From Conexibacter sp. (GTDB taxonomy: Bacteria > Actinomycetota > Thermoleophilia > Solirubrobacterales > Solirubrobacteraceae): a stretch of DNA of 42,608 bases. The stretch is from NCBI GenBank assembly GCA_025964325.1, contig JAOPZA010000240.1, positions 1 to 42,608 of the forward strand. Reading direction: 5' to 3'. Positions 1 through 7,648 of the stretch are shown here, in pieces. Numbering within the stretch: position 1 is the first letter of the stretch; each line of letters starts with the position of its first letter. Under the pieces are notes generated by a model. That model worked only from the letters and a program-made list of their open reading frames with translations, ran no database searches and was not told the DNA's origin. Made by a program: the position numbers and the translations under genes.

Positions 1-173
1 GCCAGATGGCGATCAGCGTGCTCGCCGCCCACCCGGGCATCGACGGCTTCCCGGCCGAGCGCGGCTTCACCGCGGCGTTCGCGCTCACCGCTGCGGTGCT
101 CGCCGTCGCGGTCGGCGCGTCGCTGGCCGTGCCGAGGTCGTCGGCGATTCGTCGCAGACGGCGGCCCTGGTGA
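1..173 (+). CDS. C-terminal end of an MFS transporter (partial)
   Basis: Frame 3 is open from the window edge to TGA at 171-173. The visible 56 residues read as a transmembrane segment (about AAFALTAAVLAVAVGASLAV) followed by a short basic tail ending RRRRRPW. A preceding loop (HPGIDGFPAERGF) and a single last helix are typical of the C-terminus of 14-helix MFS exporters (EmrB/QacA type), but only the tail is present, so the family call is tentative. The stop codon overlaps a possible 25-codon ORF by GTGA. Confidence 0.5.
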   Translation, partial: QMAISVLAAHPGIDGFPAERGFTAAFALTAAVLAVAVGASLAVPRSSAIRRRRRPW

Positions 174-247
174 CGAGCCGGCCCGACCGCGTCGCCGCCG
201 CCGTCCGCGCTGCGCTGACGGCCGAGCGGCCGCAGGACTGGCGCTAG
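170..247 (+). CDS. possible 25-codon small ORF, translationally coupled to the MFS gene
   Basis: A GTG at 170 overlaps the TGA of the MFS gene (GTGA) and opens 25 codons ending at TAG 245-247. The product begins MTSRPDRVAAAVRAALTA and ends ERPQDWR; it looks like one basic amphipathic helix. The last codons and the stop lie inside the first copy of the regulon dyad (237-254). No family is recognised, and such an ORF can arise by chance in GC-rich DNA. Confidence 0.2.
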   Translation: MTSRPDRVAAAVRAALTAERPQDWR

Positions 248-282
248 CGCCAGTCCCCGGCGGCCTTCCGGTCGGCGAGGCT
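237..282 (+). promoter_or_regulatory. regulon promoter P1: 18-bp dyad plus -10, upstream of the 289 LLM gene
   Basis: The dyad ACTGGCGCTAGCGCCAGT (237-254) is a perfect palindrome, extending to 20 bp with the flanking G and C. After 22 bases comes GAGGCT (277-282, pattern nAnnnT), then six bases and ATG at 289. The start codon is 35 nt from the dyad and has no Shine-Dalgarno sequence, so a leaderless mRNA is predicted. This is the best-conserved member of an 11-site family in the window. Confidence 0.75.
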
Positions 283-288
283 GGCAGC

Positions 289-1293
289 ATGGAGTTCGGG
301 TTCATGGTCCTCCCCCGCTCGCTCGAGCAGACGCGGGAGGCGGCGCGGCTCGGCGAGTCGCTGGGCTTCTCCTGGATCGCCGCCGCCGACTCGCCGACGG
401 TCTACGAGGACTCCTACCTGCACCAGCTCGAGATCGCCCGCGCCGCCCCGACGGTCAAGGTCGGTCCGATGGTGAGCCACGTCGTCGCGCGCCATCCGGT
501 GATCGTCGGCAACCTGCTCGCGACGCTCAACAGCTTCACCGGCGGGCGCGCGATCGGCACGCTCGCGACGGGCAACAGCGCGGCCCGCGGCCTGGGCATG
601 AAGCCGGCGACGCTGGCGCAGCTGCGCGAGGCGGTCGAGGCGATCCAGGGCTACTGGCGCGGCGAGGGCGGCGCCTTCAGAGACACCCACATCCCGGTCA
701 CCGGGATGCAGCGCGACGGCTGCCCGCTGCTGATCGCCGCCGACGGACCGAGAGCGGCGGCGCTCGCCGCCACGACCGGCGACGGCCTGCTCTACGGCGG
801 CACGCTCGATCCGGAGGTGCGCCGGCGGCGACTTGCGAGCGTCCACGCGGGCAGCGGCGAGAAGCAGACCTGGATCGCGCCGACGGTCTCGCTCGAGGAG
901 ACGCACGACGCCGTCCGCGACGACCTCGGCGCGATGGTCGTCGCGATGGCGAACCGCGCGATGCGCGGCGACCTCGACGAGCGCAACGTCCCGGCCGCGA
1001 TCCAGGAGGACGTGCTCGAGATGCGCCGCCTCTACGACTACGGCTTCCACGCCGACAACTCGCGGCCGCGCAACACCGGCCTCGTGACCGAGCGGCTCAC
1101 GAATCACCTGATCGACAGCCTCTGCGTGTGGGGCGGCGAGGCGCGCTGGCGCGCGACGCTCGACGCGCTCGCCGACGAGGGCTGGACCGGCGTGATGTTC
1201 ATCCTCGGGCAGGCCGAGCAGCTCGGGGTCGTGCAGGCGATCGGCGAGCGGCTGCAGCGGCTCGGCCACCTCACGCCCCACGTCGCGGCCTGA
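289..1293 (+). CDS. LLM-class flavin/F420-dependent oxidoreductase
   Basis: 334 residues, the usual length for a bacterial luciferase-like (LLM) TIM-barrel enzyme. It starts MEFGFMVLPRS, has the first-strand pattern (GFSWIAAADSPTVYEDSYLH) and the conserved mid-region ...RHPVIVGNLLATLNSFTGGRAIGTLATGN, close to mer/5,10-methylene-H4MPT-reductase-like enzymes of actinomycetes that use F420 or FMN. The substrate is unknown. The ATG at 289 is chosen because it opens the LLM fold and lies exactly where promoter P1 predicts the 5' end of a leaderless transcript. The gene stands alone and converges with the acyl-CoA dehydrogenase gene, 34 bp apart. Confidence 0.85.
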   Translation: MEFGFMVLPRSLEQTREAARLGESLGFSWIAAADSPTVYEDSYLHQLEIARAAPTVKVGPMVSHVVARHPVIVGNLLATLNSFTGGRAIGTLATGNSAARGLGMKPATLAQLREAVEAIQGYWRGEGGAFRDTHIPVTGMQRDGCPLLIAADGPRAAALAATTGDGLLYGGTLDPEVRRRRLASVHAGSGEKQTWIAPTVSLEETHDAVRDDLGAMVVAMANRAMRGDLDERNVPAAIQEDVLEMRRLYDYGFHADNSRPRNTGLVTERLTNHLIDSLCVWGGEARWRATLDALADEGWTGVMFILGQAEQLGVVQAIGERLQRLGHLTPHVAA

Positions 1294-1327
1294 GCGCCGC
1301 TCGCTCGGCGGCGCCCGCCCCCACCCG

Positions 1328-2512
1328 TCAGTAGGACCGCGGCAACCCCAGCGAGTGCTGCGCGACGTAGTTCAGGATCATCTCGCGCGAGACCGGCGCG
1401 ATTCTCAGCAGCCGCACGACGAACCAGAGGTCGGCGAGGCCGTACTCGTCGGCGAGGCCGTTGCCGCCGTGGGTCTGGATCGCGCGGTCGAGGCATCTCA
1501 GGCCGGCGTCGGCGCCGAGCAGCTTCGCCATGTTCGAGGCCTCGCCCGCGGGAAAGCCGCCGTCGTGCAGGACGGCGGCCTTCGCCGTCATCAGCCGCGC
1601 CGCCTCGAGCTCGATCTTCGCCTCCGCGAGCGGATGCGCGACGCCCTGGTGGGCGCCGATCGGCTGATCCCAGACGGAGCGCTCGTTCGCGTAGGCGGCG
1701 GCCTTCTCGAGCGCGTAGCGGCCGACGCCGGTGCAGACGGCGGCCGCCAGGATCCGCTCGGGGTTGAGGCCGTCGAAGCCGATCCGGAGCCCCTCCCCCT
1801 CGCCGCCGATCAGACGGTCGCCGGCGACGCGGACGTCGTCGAAGAAGAGCGTCCACTGCTGCTCGGGCGCCTGCACGGCGTTCGGGATCGGCTGGCGCTC
1901 GAGGCCCGGCGCGTCGGCGTCGACCACGAACAGCGACAGCCGGCCCCGCCCCTTCGCGTCGGCCTCGCCTGTGCGCGCCATCACGAGCAGCGCCTGCGCG
2001 TCCTCGACGCCGGAGATGTAGGTCTTCGTCCCGCGCAGGATCCAGTCCTCGCCGTCCCGGCTCGCGCGCGTCGAGAGGCGGTGCGAGTTCGAGCCCGCGT
2101 CGGGCTCGGTGATCGCGAAGGCGCAGTGCTCGCGGCCGCTGCCGATCCCGCGCAGCCAGCGGTCCTTCTGCTCCGGCGTGCCGTGCAGGTCGAGCACGGT
2201 GCCGGCGATGCCGGGCGAGACGAGCAGCGGCATCAGCGGGCAGCCGACGGCCGCCACCTCCTCGCAGACCATCGCCAGCTCGTGCAGGCCGAGCCCGCCG
2301 CCCTCGTACTCCTCCGGCACGTTGACGCCGAGGTAGCCGTGCTCGGCGAGCGCGTTCCAGAGCGCTCTCGGCGGCTCGCCGGCGCGCACGACGCGCTGGT
2401 AGTAGCCGTGCCCGAAGCTCCCCGCGATGTCGCGCACGGCGGCGCGCAGCGCCTGGTGCTCGTCACGCTCGACGAGCGGCAGGGCAGGGGCGACCGCGGC
2501 GGAATCGGACAT
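1328..2512 (-). CDS. acyl-CoA dehydrogenase (FadE-type)
   Basis: 394 residues with the full acyl-CoA dehydrogenase layout: helical N-domain (AALRAAVRDIAGSFG region), beta-domain FAD/substrate signature (CAFAITEPDAGSNSHR), and C-terminal helical domain (RSVWDQPIGAHQGVAHPLAE; IQTHGGNGLADEYGLADLW). FAD-dependent alpha,beta-desaturation of an acyl-CoA is expected, with electrons passed to ETF. The C-terminus reads RIAPVSREMILNYVAQH, without the YEGT-like segment that carries the catalytic glutamate in medium-chain enzymes, so the base is elsewhere or the substrate unusual. ATG 2512 (MSDSAAVAP) is chosen because it lies 37 nt from the dyad of P2. Its promoter sits in the 3' end of the kinase gene upstream. 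Confidence 0.88.
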   Translation of the reverse strand: MSDSAAVAPALPLVERDEHQALRAAVRDIAGSFGHGYYQRVVRAGEPPRALWNALAEHGYLGVNVPEEYEGGGLGLHELAMVCEEVAAVGCPLMPLLVSPGIAGTVLDLHGTPEQKDRWLRGIGSGREHCAFAITEPDAGSNSHRLSTRASRDGEDWILRGTKTYISGVEDAQALLVMARTGEADAKGRGRLSLFVVDADAPGLERQPIPNAVQAPEQQWTLFFDDVRVAGDRLIGGEGEGLRIGFDGLNPERILAAAVCTGVGRYALEKAAAYANERSVWDQPIGAHQGVAHPLAEAKIELEAARLMTAKAAVLHDGGFPAGEASNMAKLLGADAGLRCLDRAIQTHGGNGLADEYGLADLWFVVRLLRIAPVSREMILNYVAQHSLGLPRSY

Positions 2513-2520
2513 CGACGCGG

Positions 2521-2566
2521 ACGCTAGGCGGGCGGCGGCGAGGCGGCAACTGTCGCCTCCGCCAGT
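2521..2566 (-). promoter_or_regulatory. regulon promoter P2, embedded in the 3' end of the histidine kinase gene
   Basis: The dyad ACTGTCGCCTCCGCCAGT lies at 2549-2566. Read on the minus strand, 22 bases follow, then TAGCGT (2526-2521), then eight bases and the ATG at 2512. The dyad encodes part of the last 14 residues of the kinase, and the -10 overlaps the kinase stop codon. The dyad's last T begins TTGCCG, a fair -35 hexamer. No Shine-Dalgarno precedes the ATG, so a leaderless transcript is predicted. Confidence 0.65.
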
Positions 2567-4566
2567 CGCGCGGCGGTTGCCGCGGACGGCAGCGCCGTCC
2601 GGCGCGCGCCCCCGCCGCCGTTCTCGGCCGCCCCGAGCGGCACGCTCGCCGTCACCTTCGTCCCGCCGCCCGCGGCGCGCGAGACGCGCAGGCTGCCGCC
2701 CTGCTCGCGCACCGCGCGGCGCAGCGAGATCAGTCCGTGGTGCGGCAGCCCGTCGGGCCCCGTCGCTCCGCGCCCGTCGTCGGCGACCGTCAGCACGACG
2801 CGGTCGCGGCGCGAGATCTCCAGCGAGACGCCGACGCGGCAGGGACCGGCGTGCTTGGCGGCGTTCACGAGCGCCTCCCGCGCGACCTTCACGAGCGTGT
2901 CGCTGACCGGCCGGCGCAGGTGCTTGGCGCGGCTGGCGGCGTCGTCGGCGACCGCCAGCCGGACGGCGAGCGAGAACTCCTCCTCGACGCTCGAGACGAC
3001 CGACGCGAGCCGCGTGCCGATGTCGGCCGCGGGCGGGCTCGAGAGCCGGTAGATGACCGTCCGGATCGTCGTGTCGGCACGGATCAGCTGGCCGCGCGCA
3101 CGGGCGATCGCCTCCGCCGCCTCGTCGTCGACGATGTCGCGCTGCAGCAGCGCGTCGAGCGTCAGCTGGGCGGCGAAGAGGATCTGCGCGACGTCGTCGT
3201 GGAGGTCGTCGGCGATCCGCTGGCGCTCCTGCAGCCGCGCCAGCTCGGCGCGCTGCTGCTGGTAGCGCTCGGTCGCGCGCGCGAGGGCGGCGAGGTTCGC
3301 CATCCGCGCGAGCGCGCTGCGCTCGGCCTGCGCGAACGGCTCGCCGCGCAGGCGGTAGGCGGCGAGCGTTCCCATCCGCTGGCGGCCGAGGTAGACGGGC
3401 AGGTAGAAGGCCGCCCAGCCGGGGTCGCCGGCTTTCTGCGGGCCGACGACGTACGCCCGCACGCCGGGGTCGCTGCCGGCCTCCTCCAGCACCAGCCGCT
3501 CGAGCTCCTCGTCGCGCGGCCCGCTGCGGGCCAGCACCGGGGGCGCATCGTCGGGCACGATCGCGAGCAGGCTCGCGTCGGTCGCGACGCACAGCTCGAC
3601 GAGCGCCGGCGTGAGGAAGTCGCTGCTGCTCGAGCCCGACGCGACGGCGACCGCGACGTTCGAGAGGATCCCGTCGAGCTGCTGCTGGCGGCGCAGCCGG
3701 AAGAGCGTCGTCGCGAGCTCGACGATGCTGGCGATCCGCGGCGCCAACGCCCGCGCGCGCTCGACGTCGTCGAGCGTGAAGTCGCTCGGCTTGTTGGCGA
3801 CGTGCAGCACGCCGATCTGCCCGAGCGGCACCGACAGCAGCCGCCGGATCTGGAAGACGTCCACGTACTCCTTGCGGATGCTGGCGTCGTGCTCGGAGGC
3901 GTTGCTGAAGTACGGCTGGCCGGTCGTGAAGATCCGCGCCGAGTTGCTGTGCGGGTCGAAGATGCTGACCTGGTGGGAGGCCGCCACCTCGGGATCGGCG
4001 CCGAACGAGCCGGGGATCATCTGCAGCACGTTGCGCTGGCTGTCGGACACCATGACGGCCGTGATCGCACCGCCGAAGAGCGGGCCGATCACGTCGGTGA
4101 GCGCTCTGCTGAGGTCCTCGAAGCTGTGCGCGGAGAGCACCAGCTGGTCCAGCTCGCCGAGCCGCTCGAGCCGGTCCTCCTCCGTCGCGGGCCGCCGCCG
4201 CAGGCCGAACGCCGTCGCCACCTGCGCGGCGAACGTCGTGATCAGGTGCTCGTTCTCGAACGCGCCGGCGCGCCGCTTCAGCGCGTGGATCGCCCCGAGG
4301 CGCTCGCCGTCGAGCATCACGCCGGCGCTCAGCACGCCCTCGAACTCGCGCTCGAGGAAGCCCGGGCGGCGCTCGGCCAGCCCACGCTCCAGCTCCGCCA
4401 GCTCCTGCGCCGCCAAGCCCTCGGCGGCGACGACGACCGGCGGCCGCGCGCCGGGCTCGAAGACGATCACGATCGCCTCGCTGCCGAGCGAGCGGCGCGC
4501 CGCGACGGTGAGCCCGTCGAAGCCGGCCTGTCCGTCGCCGAGCGGCGGAGCGACGAGCGTGATCAT
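2524..4566 (-). CDS. soluble GAF-domain sensor histidine kinase (HisKA_3/NarX-like)
   Basis: 680 residues with no membrane segment. Two or three GAF-like domains occupy about residues 1-125, 150-290 and 300-425. The dimerisation/phospho-acceptor helix is ERQRIADDLHDDVAQ with His456, typical of the HisKA_3 family that partners NarL-type regulators. The ATPase domain shows an N-box (REALVNAAKHA, about 563-573) and G1 box (DDGRG, about 596-600). A cytoplasmic ligand is therefore probable; its identity is unknown. The ATG at 4566 overlaps the stop of the response regulator by ATGA, so the two are translationally coupled. The 3' end carries promoter P2 of the next gene. Confidence 0.9.
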   Translation of the reverse strand: MITLVAPPLGDGQAGFDGLTVAARRSLGSEAIVIVFEPGARPPVVVAAEGLAAQELAELERGLAERRPGFLEREFEGVLSAGVMLDGERLGAIHALKRRAGAFENEHLITTFAAQVATAFGLRRRPATEEDRLERLGELDQLVLSAHSFEDLSRALTDVIGPLFGGAITAVMVSDSQRNVLQMIPGSFGADPEVAASHQVSIFDPHSNSARIFTTGQPYFSNASEHDASIRKEYVDVFQIRRLLSVPLGQIGVLHVANKPSDFTLDDVERARALAPRIASIVELATTLFRLRRQQQLDGILSNVAVAVASGSSSSDFLTPALVELCVATDASLLAIVPDDAPPVLARSGPRDEELERLVLEEAGSDPGVRAYVVGPQKAGDPGWAAFYLPVYLGRQRMGTLAAYRLRGEPFAQAERSALARMANLAALARATERYQQQRAELARLQERQRIADDLHDDVAQILFAAQLTLDALLQRDIVDDEAAEAIARARGQLIRADTTIRTVIYRLSSPPAADIGTRLASVVSSVEEEFSLAVRLAVADDAASRAKHLRRPVSDTLVKVAREALVNAAKHAGPCRVGVSLEISRRDRVVLTVADDGRGATGPDGLPHHGLISLRRAVREQGGSLRVSRAAGGGTKVTASVPLGAAENGGGGARRTALPSAATAARLAEATVAASPPPA

Positions 4567-5231
4567 GCGTCCTGGCGCGTCACCCCGGCCTCACCGGCCG
4601 GCGCGATGAAGCCCGTGCGGATCGCCTTCGCGATCAGCTCCGTCTTGGTGCGGGCGGCGAACTTCGCCTTCAGCTTCTGGACGTGGAAGCGGACGGTCGA
4701 CTCCGAGATGAAGAGGCGCGTCCCGATCTCCTGGTTCGTGAAGCCCTGCGCTGCCAGCTCGAGCACGCGCTCCTGCTGCGGCGTCGGCCGCGCGCCGCTC
4801 ATGCGGTCCTCCACGAGCGCGTGCAGCTGCTTGACGATCTGCGGTCCGGCGGCGACGCCGGGCGCGGCCGCGCCCTCCATCACGCGCTCGATCGCCGCCA
4901 TCAGCTCCGGCAGGCCGGCGGCCTTCGTCACGTAGGCCGCGGCGCCCGCGTCGAGCGCCCCGCGGACGGTCTCCTCGCTGAGGTAGGTCGTGAGGATGAT
5001 GACCGCCGTGCTGGGGAAGTCGCGACGCAGCTCGCGCGTCAGGTCCTCGCCGCGCATGTCGGGCAGGCGCAGGTCGACGAGCGCGATGTCCGGCAGCGTC
5101 TGGCGGACGCGGCGCAGGGCCTCTCTTCCCGTGGAGGCTTCGGCGACGACGTCGATCCGGGGATCGCTCGACAGCGTGGCGCGAACACCTTCACGGACGA
5201 TCTCGTGATCGTCCACGATCATGATCCGCAT
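4563..5231 (-). CDS. NarL/LuxR-family two-component response regulator
   Basis: 222 residues. The receiver domain (1-120) has the acidic pair D7-D8, phospho-acceptor D53 (ALVDLRLPDM), the conserved Thr in ILTTY and Lys in YVTKA. The GerE/LuxR helix-turn-helix (about 150-210) reads LAAQGFTNQEIGTRLFISESTVRFHV in two pieces of its core. It is expected to dimerise on DNA when phosphorylated by the kinase encoded next. Start ATG 5231 has a strong Shine-Dalgarno (AGGAGGAG) a few bases upstream. It is the only regulator encoded inside the 23-kb region carrying the 18-bp dyads, and proteins of this family bind dyads of this size, so it is the leading candidate to control that regulon (inference). Confidence 0.92.
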   Translation of the reverse strand: MRIMIVDDHEIVREGVRATLSSDPRIDVVAEASTGREALRRVRQTLPDIALVDLRLPDMRGEDLTRELRRDFPSTAVIILTTYLSEETVRGALDAGAAAYVTKAAGLPELMAAIERVMEGAAAPGVAAGPQIVKQLHALVEDRMSGARPTPQQERVLELAAQGFTNQEIGTRLFISESTVRFHVQKLKAKFAARTKTELIAKAIRTGFIAPAGEAGVTRQDA

Positions 5232-5303
5232 CGGTCTCTCCTCCTGCCGCTGCCCGGCGAGCCCGGGGGGAGGCTCCTACCGGCCGGTCGACTCTCCCGA
5301 ACG

Positions 5304-5333
5304 ACAATACAACCTGGCGGACAGCTGGGGCAA
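5304..5333 (-). promoter_or_regulatory. possible promoter of the two-component operon
   Basis: On the minus strand TTGCCC (5333-5328) is followed by 18 bases and TATTGT (5309-5304), a fair -35/-10 pair about 75 nt before the Shine-Dalgarno-led ATG at 5231. There is no good copy of the regulon dyad; a poor match at 5291-5308 overlaps the -10. The call rests on hexamers alone. Confidence 0.35.
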
Positions 5334-5369
5334 TGCGCGAAAGCTCGCGCAGGGCGCTCGCCTTCGCGG

Positions 5370-5398
5370 GCGGGTATCGCCCCGAGGGCGCTACCCGC
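5370..5398. terminator. hairpin downstream of the hyuB-like gene
   Basis: GCGGGTATCGCCC and GGGCGCTACCCGC form a 13-bp stem (one mismatch) around CGA. It lies 54 nt past the stop of the hyuB-like gene (minus strand), a fit for a transcription terminator, with no clear U-tract. It shares the GGTATCGCCC core with the hairpin at 12670-12697. The rest of the 5232-5451 gap holds only the regulator's leader and promoter. Confidence 0.5.
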
Positions 5399-5451
5399 GA
5401 TCCGCGAGGGCGCGCGACGCCGCGCTCGCGCAGTGCGCGCGGCGCTGCTGG

Positions 5452-7638
5452 CTACGAGGCGACCGCCTCGCGCAGCGCCGACGCGGCCGGCAGCGTCTCG
5501 AGGCCCTCGGTCGCGACGTCGACGCCGAGGCTCGCGGCGCAGCCCGGGCAGAAGTACTCGCGCACCATCACGCGCGGGGCCTCCTTGCGGTCGCGCACGA
5601 TCATCTCGAGCTCGTCGTAGCGCTCGGCGATCGGGCGCTCGGAGCCGACCGCGCCGTCGCGCCAGTTGCCGCCGACGTCGGCCAGCCGCTCCTCGCAGGA
5701 GGCGCACGACCAGGCCTCGTCGTCGCGCGCCAGCGAGACCCCGATGCTCGGCGGAGCGGCCTGCTGCTTCGCCGGCTCGCCGCCGATCCGCTCGCGGCGG
5801 ATCTCGGCCCGCCGCCCCGCGGTCGCGTCCGCGTCGACCGCGTTCTCGCCGTCCAGCACGACGCCGTAGATCGCGCGGGCGTGGCCGGCCGTCACGTAGC
5901 CGGCGACGACGTCGGCGGCGACCCTCGCCGGCTCGCGCAGGAGCGGGTCGCCGAGGCCGGCGCCGCCGCCGGCGGTCGCGACGAAGACGTCGCCGCGCTC
6001 GAGCGCGATGTGGGTCAGCTTCGAGCGGACGACCTCGGTGCGGCCGTCGAGCCGCTCGCGCGTCGGCATCGTGCCCTCGGCGATCAGCTTCGACACGTTC
6101 GAGTCGCGGACCGGGAAGAAGGTGCCGGACGAGCCCGGGTAGCCGCCGCCGACGCCGTGCGGCGGGACCTGCGCGCAGGCGTTGAAGCACGGGCCCGCCA
6201 TCACGTCGCCGTAGTGGATCGCATAGGCCTGGTCGAGCGACTGGCCGCCGCGCATCTGGCCCGGGCCGCCCGAGTTGGCGACCAGCCGGCGCCACAGGAA
6301 CAGCACCGGGTCGGCGCCCTCGTGGTTCTCGATGTCGGGGATGCCGCCGCCCGTCGTGCAGGTCAGGCCGTAGGCGTCCTGGCCGTCGTTGATCGTCTGG
6401 CCGCCGCCGCCCGAGCCGATCGCGTTGTCGGGGTAGAAGATCACCGAGACGCCGCCGTGCTGGTTGGTGCCGAACAGCGCGTTGCCGGGGAAGCCGTCCT
6501 GATGCTGGCCGGCGATCCGGGCGCGGATCACGGGGTCCTCGCTCAGCGCCATCGCCTGGCAAAGGACGTCCTTGGAGAGCTTGCAGGCGCGCATCCCCAC
6601 CTCCGAGTGCGCATTGGAGACCGGCGCCGGCGGGACCGAGTTGACGATCGTCCCCTCCTCGCCGAGGTCGACCCTGATCGGCCGCCAGAGGCCGCCGTTG
6701 ACCGGCAGGTCGCCGTAGACGAGGACGGTCATCAGGCCGGTCATCGCCTGGCCGAACATCGGGCCGCGGGTCGAGTTGACGAACGCGTCGATCTGCGGGA
6801 CGCCCGAGTAGCTGTAGCGCAGGTCGGTGCCGTCGACCTCCAGCCGGCAGCGCAGCTCGAGCAGCCGGTCCGGGCCCTCGTGGCCGTCGAACTCGTTCCA
6901 GTCGACGGCCTCGTAGACGCCGTCCGGGATTCTCGCGATCCGCTCGCGCAGCACCTGCTCGCTCAGGTCCTTGTTGATCTCGCAGTACTTGCGGTGGTTC
7001 TCGAGCCCGAACTCGTCGATGATCTGGTTGAGCTTGCCGGTCGCGGTGTTGTTGGCGGCCACCATCGAGCGGATGTCGTTCAGGACCGCGCCGGGCGCCC
7101 GCACGTTGGCGGCGATGTACGCCTCCCACTGCGGGTCGATCGCGCCCTCGCGGATGATCTGGATCGGCGGGAAGCGCATCCCCTCCTGCCAGACGTCATG
7201 GGCGCCGGGCGCGTAGCCGGAGATGCCGACGCCGCCGACGTCGAGGACGTGCATGTTGGCGAAGCTCCAGCCGAGGTGCTCGCCGTCGTAGAACGTCGGC
7301 ATGATGATCGAGACGTCGCCCTGGTGCATCGCCCCGCCGGTGTGGGGGTCGTTGACGATCCAGCCGTCGCCCGGCTGCAGGTCGTAGTTCGACTCGGCGA
7401 CCAGGTCGATGATCGCTCTCGTCCCGATCAGCGACGAGCCGACGTGGAAGAGCACGTAGGACGAGAACCCGAGGTGCTCGCAGTTCGTGTCCATCAGGCA
7501 GGTCGAGAAGTCCTTCGACTCCGTCACGATCGGCGATCCGGAGGTCCGCACGAGCGTGATCGCCATCTCGTCGGTCAGGTTCTGCAGCGCCTTGCGATGG
7601 ACCTCGGCCGCAATGACGTCGTAGTCGGCAGTGCTCAT
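5452..7638 (-). CDS. hydantoinase B / acetone-carboxylase alpha-like subunit with fused gamma-like zinc domain
   Basis: 728 residues. The first ~590 match the HyuB family (DPHTGGAMHQGDVSIIMP; YAPGAHDVWQEG; late glycine-rich SGGPGQMRGGQ). In ketone carboxylases this subunit binds the substrate and carboxyphosphate-derived CO2. A C-terminal extension of about 100 residues has two Cys pairs, CASC (645, 648) and CPGC (697, 700), resembling the separate gamma subunit of acetone carboxylase (AcxC-like zinc domain). The fusion points to ketone carboxylation rather than hydantoin hydrolysis, though 5-oxoprolinase/hydantoinase activity cannot be excluded. ATG 7638 has AGGAGCG upstream and follows the hyuA-like stop by 10 bp; the two form one operon from promoter P3. 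Confidence 0.82.
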   Translation of the reverse strand: MSTADYDVIAAEVHRKALQNLTDEMAITLVRTSGSPIVTESKDFSTCLMDTNCEHLGFSSYVLFHVGSSLIGTRAIIDLVAESNYDLQPGDGWIVNDPHTGGAMHQGDVSIIMPTFYDGEHLGWSFANMHVLDVGGVGISGYAPGAHDVWQEGMRFPPIQIIREGAIDPQWEAYIAANVRAPGAVLNDIRSMVAANNTATGKLNQIIDEFGLENHRKYCEINKDLSEQVLRERIARIPDGVYEAVDWNEFDGHEGPDRLLELRCRLEVDGTDLRYSYSGVPQIDAFVNSTRGPMFGQAMTGLMTVLVYGDLPVNGGLWRPIRVDLGEEGTIVNSVPPAPVSNAHSEVGMRACKLSKDVLCQAMALSEDPVIRARIAGQHQDGFPGNALFGTNQHGGVSVIFYPDNAIGSGGGGQTINDGQDAYGLTCTTGGGIPDIENHEGADPVLFLWRRLVANSGGPGQMRGGQSLDQAYAIHYGDVMAGPCFNACAQVPPHGVGGGYPGSSGTFFPVRDSNVSKLIAEGTMPTRERLDGRTEVVRSKLTHIALERGDVFVATAGGGAGLGDPLLREPARVAADVVAGYVTAGHARAIYGVVLDGENAVDADATAGRRAEIRRERIGGEPAKQQAAPPSIGVSLARDDEAWSCASCEERLADVGGNWRDGAVGSERPIAERYDELEMIVRDRKEAPRVMVREYFCPGCAASLGVDVATEGLETLPAASALREAVAS

Positions 7639-7648
7639 CGGTCGCTCC

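Noticed and set aside
1294-1314. Hairpin between the convergent 289 and 1328 genes
   Set aside because: Only a 6-bp GC stem (GCGCCG/CGGCGC) with a 9-nt loop; expected often by chance here.
5291-5308. Regulon dyad upstream of the response regulator (ACTCTCCCGAACGACAAT)
   Set aside because: It misses several consensus bases in both halves and no -10 lies at the 22-base spacing; at best a weak autoregulatory site.
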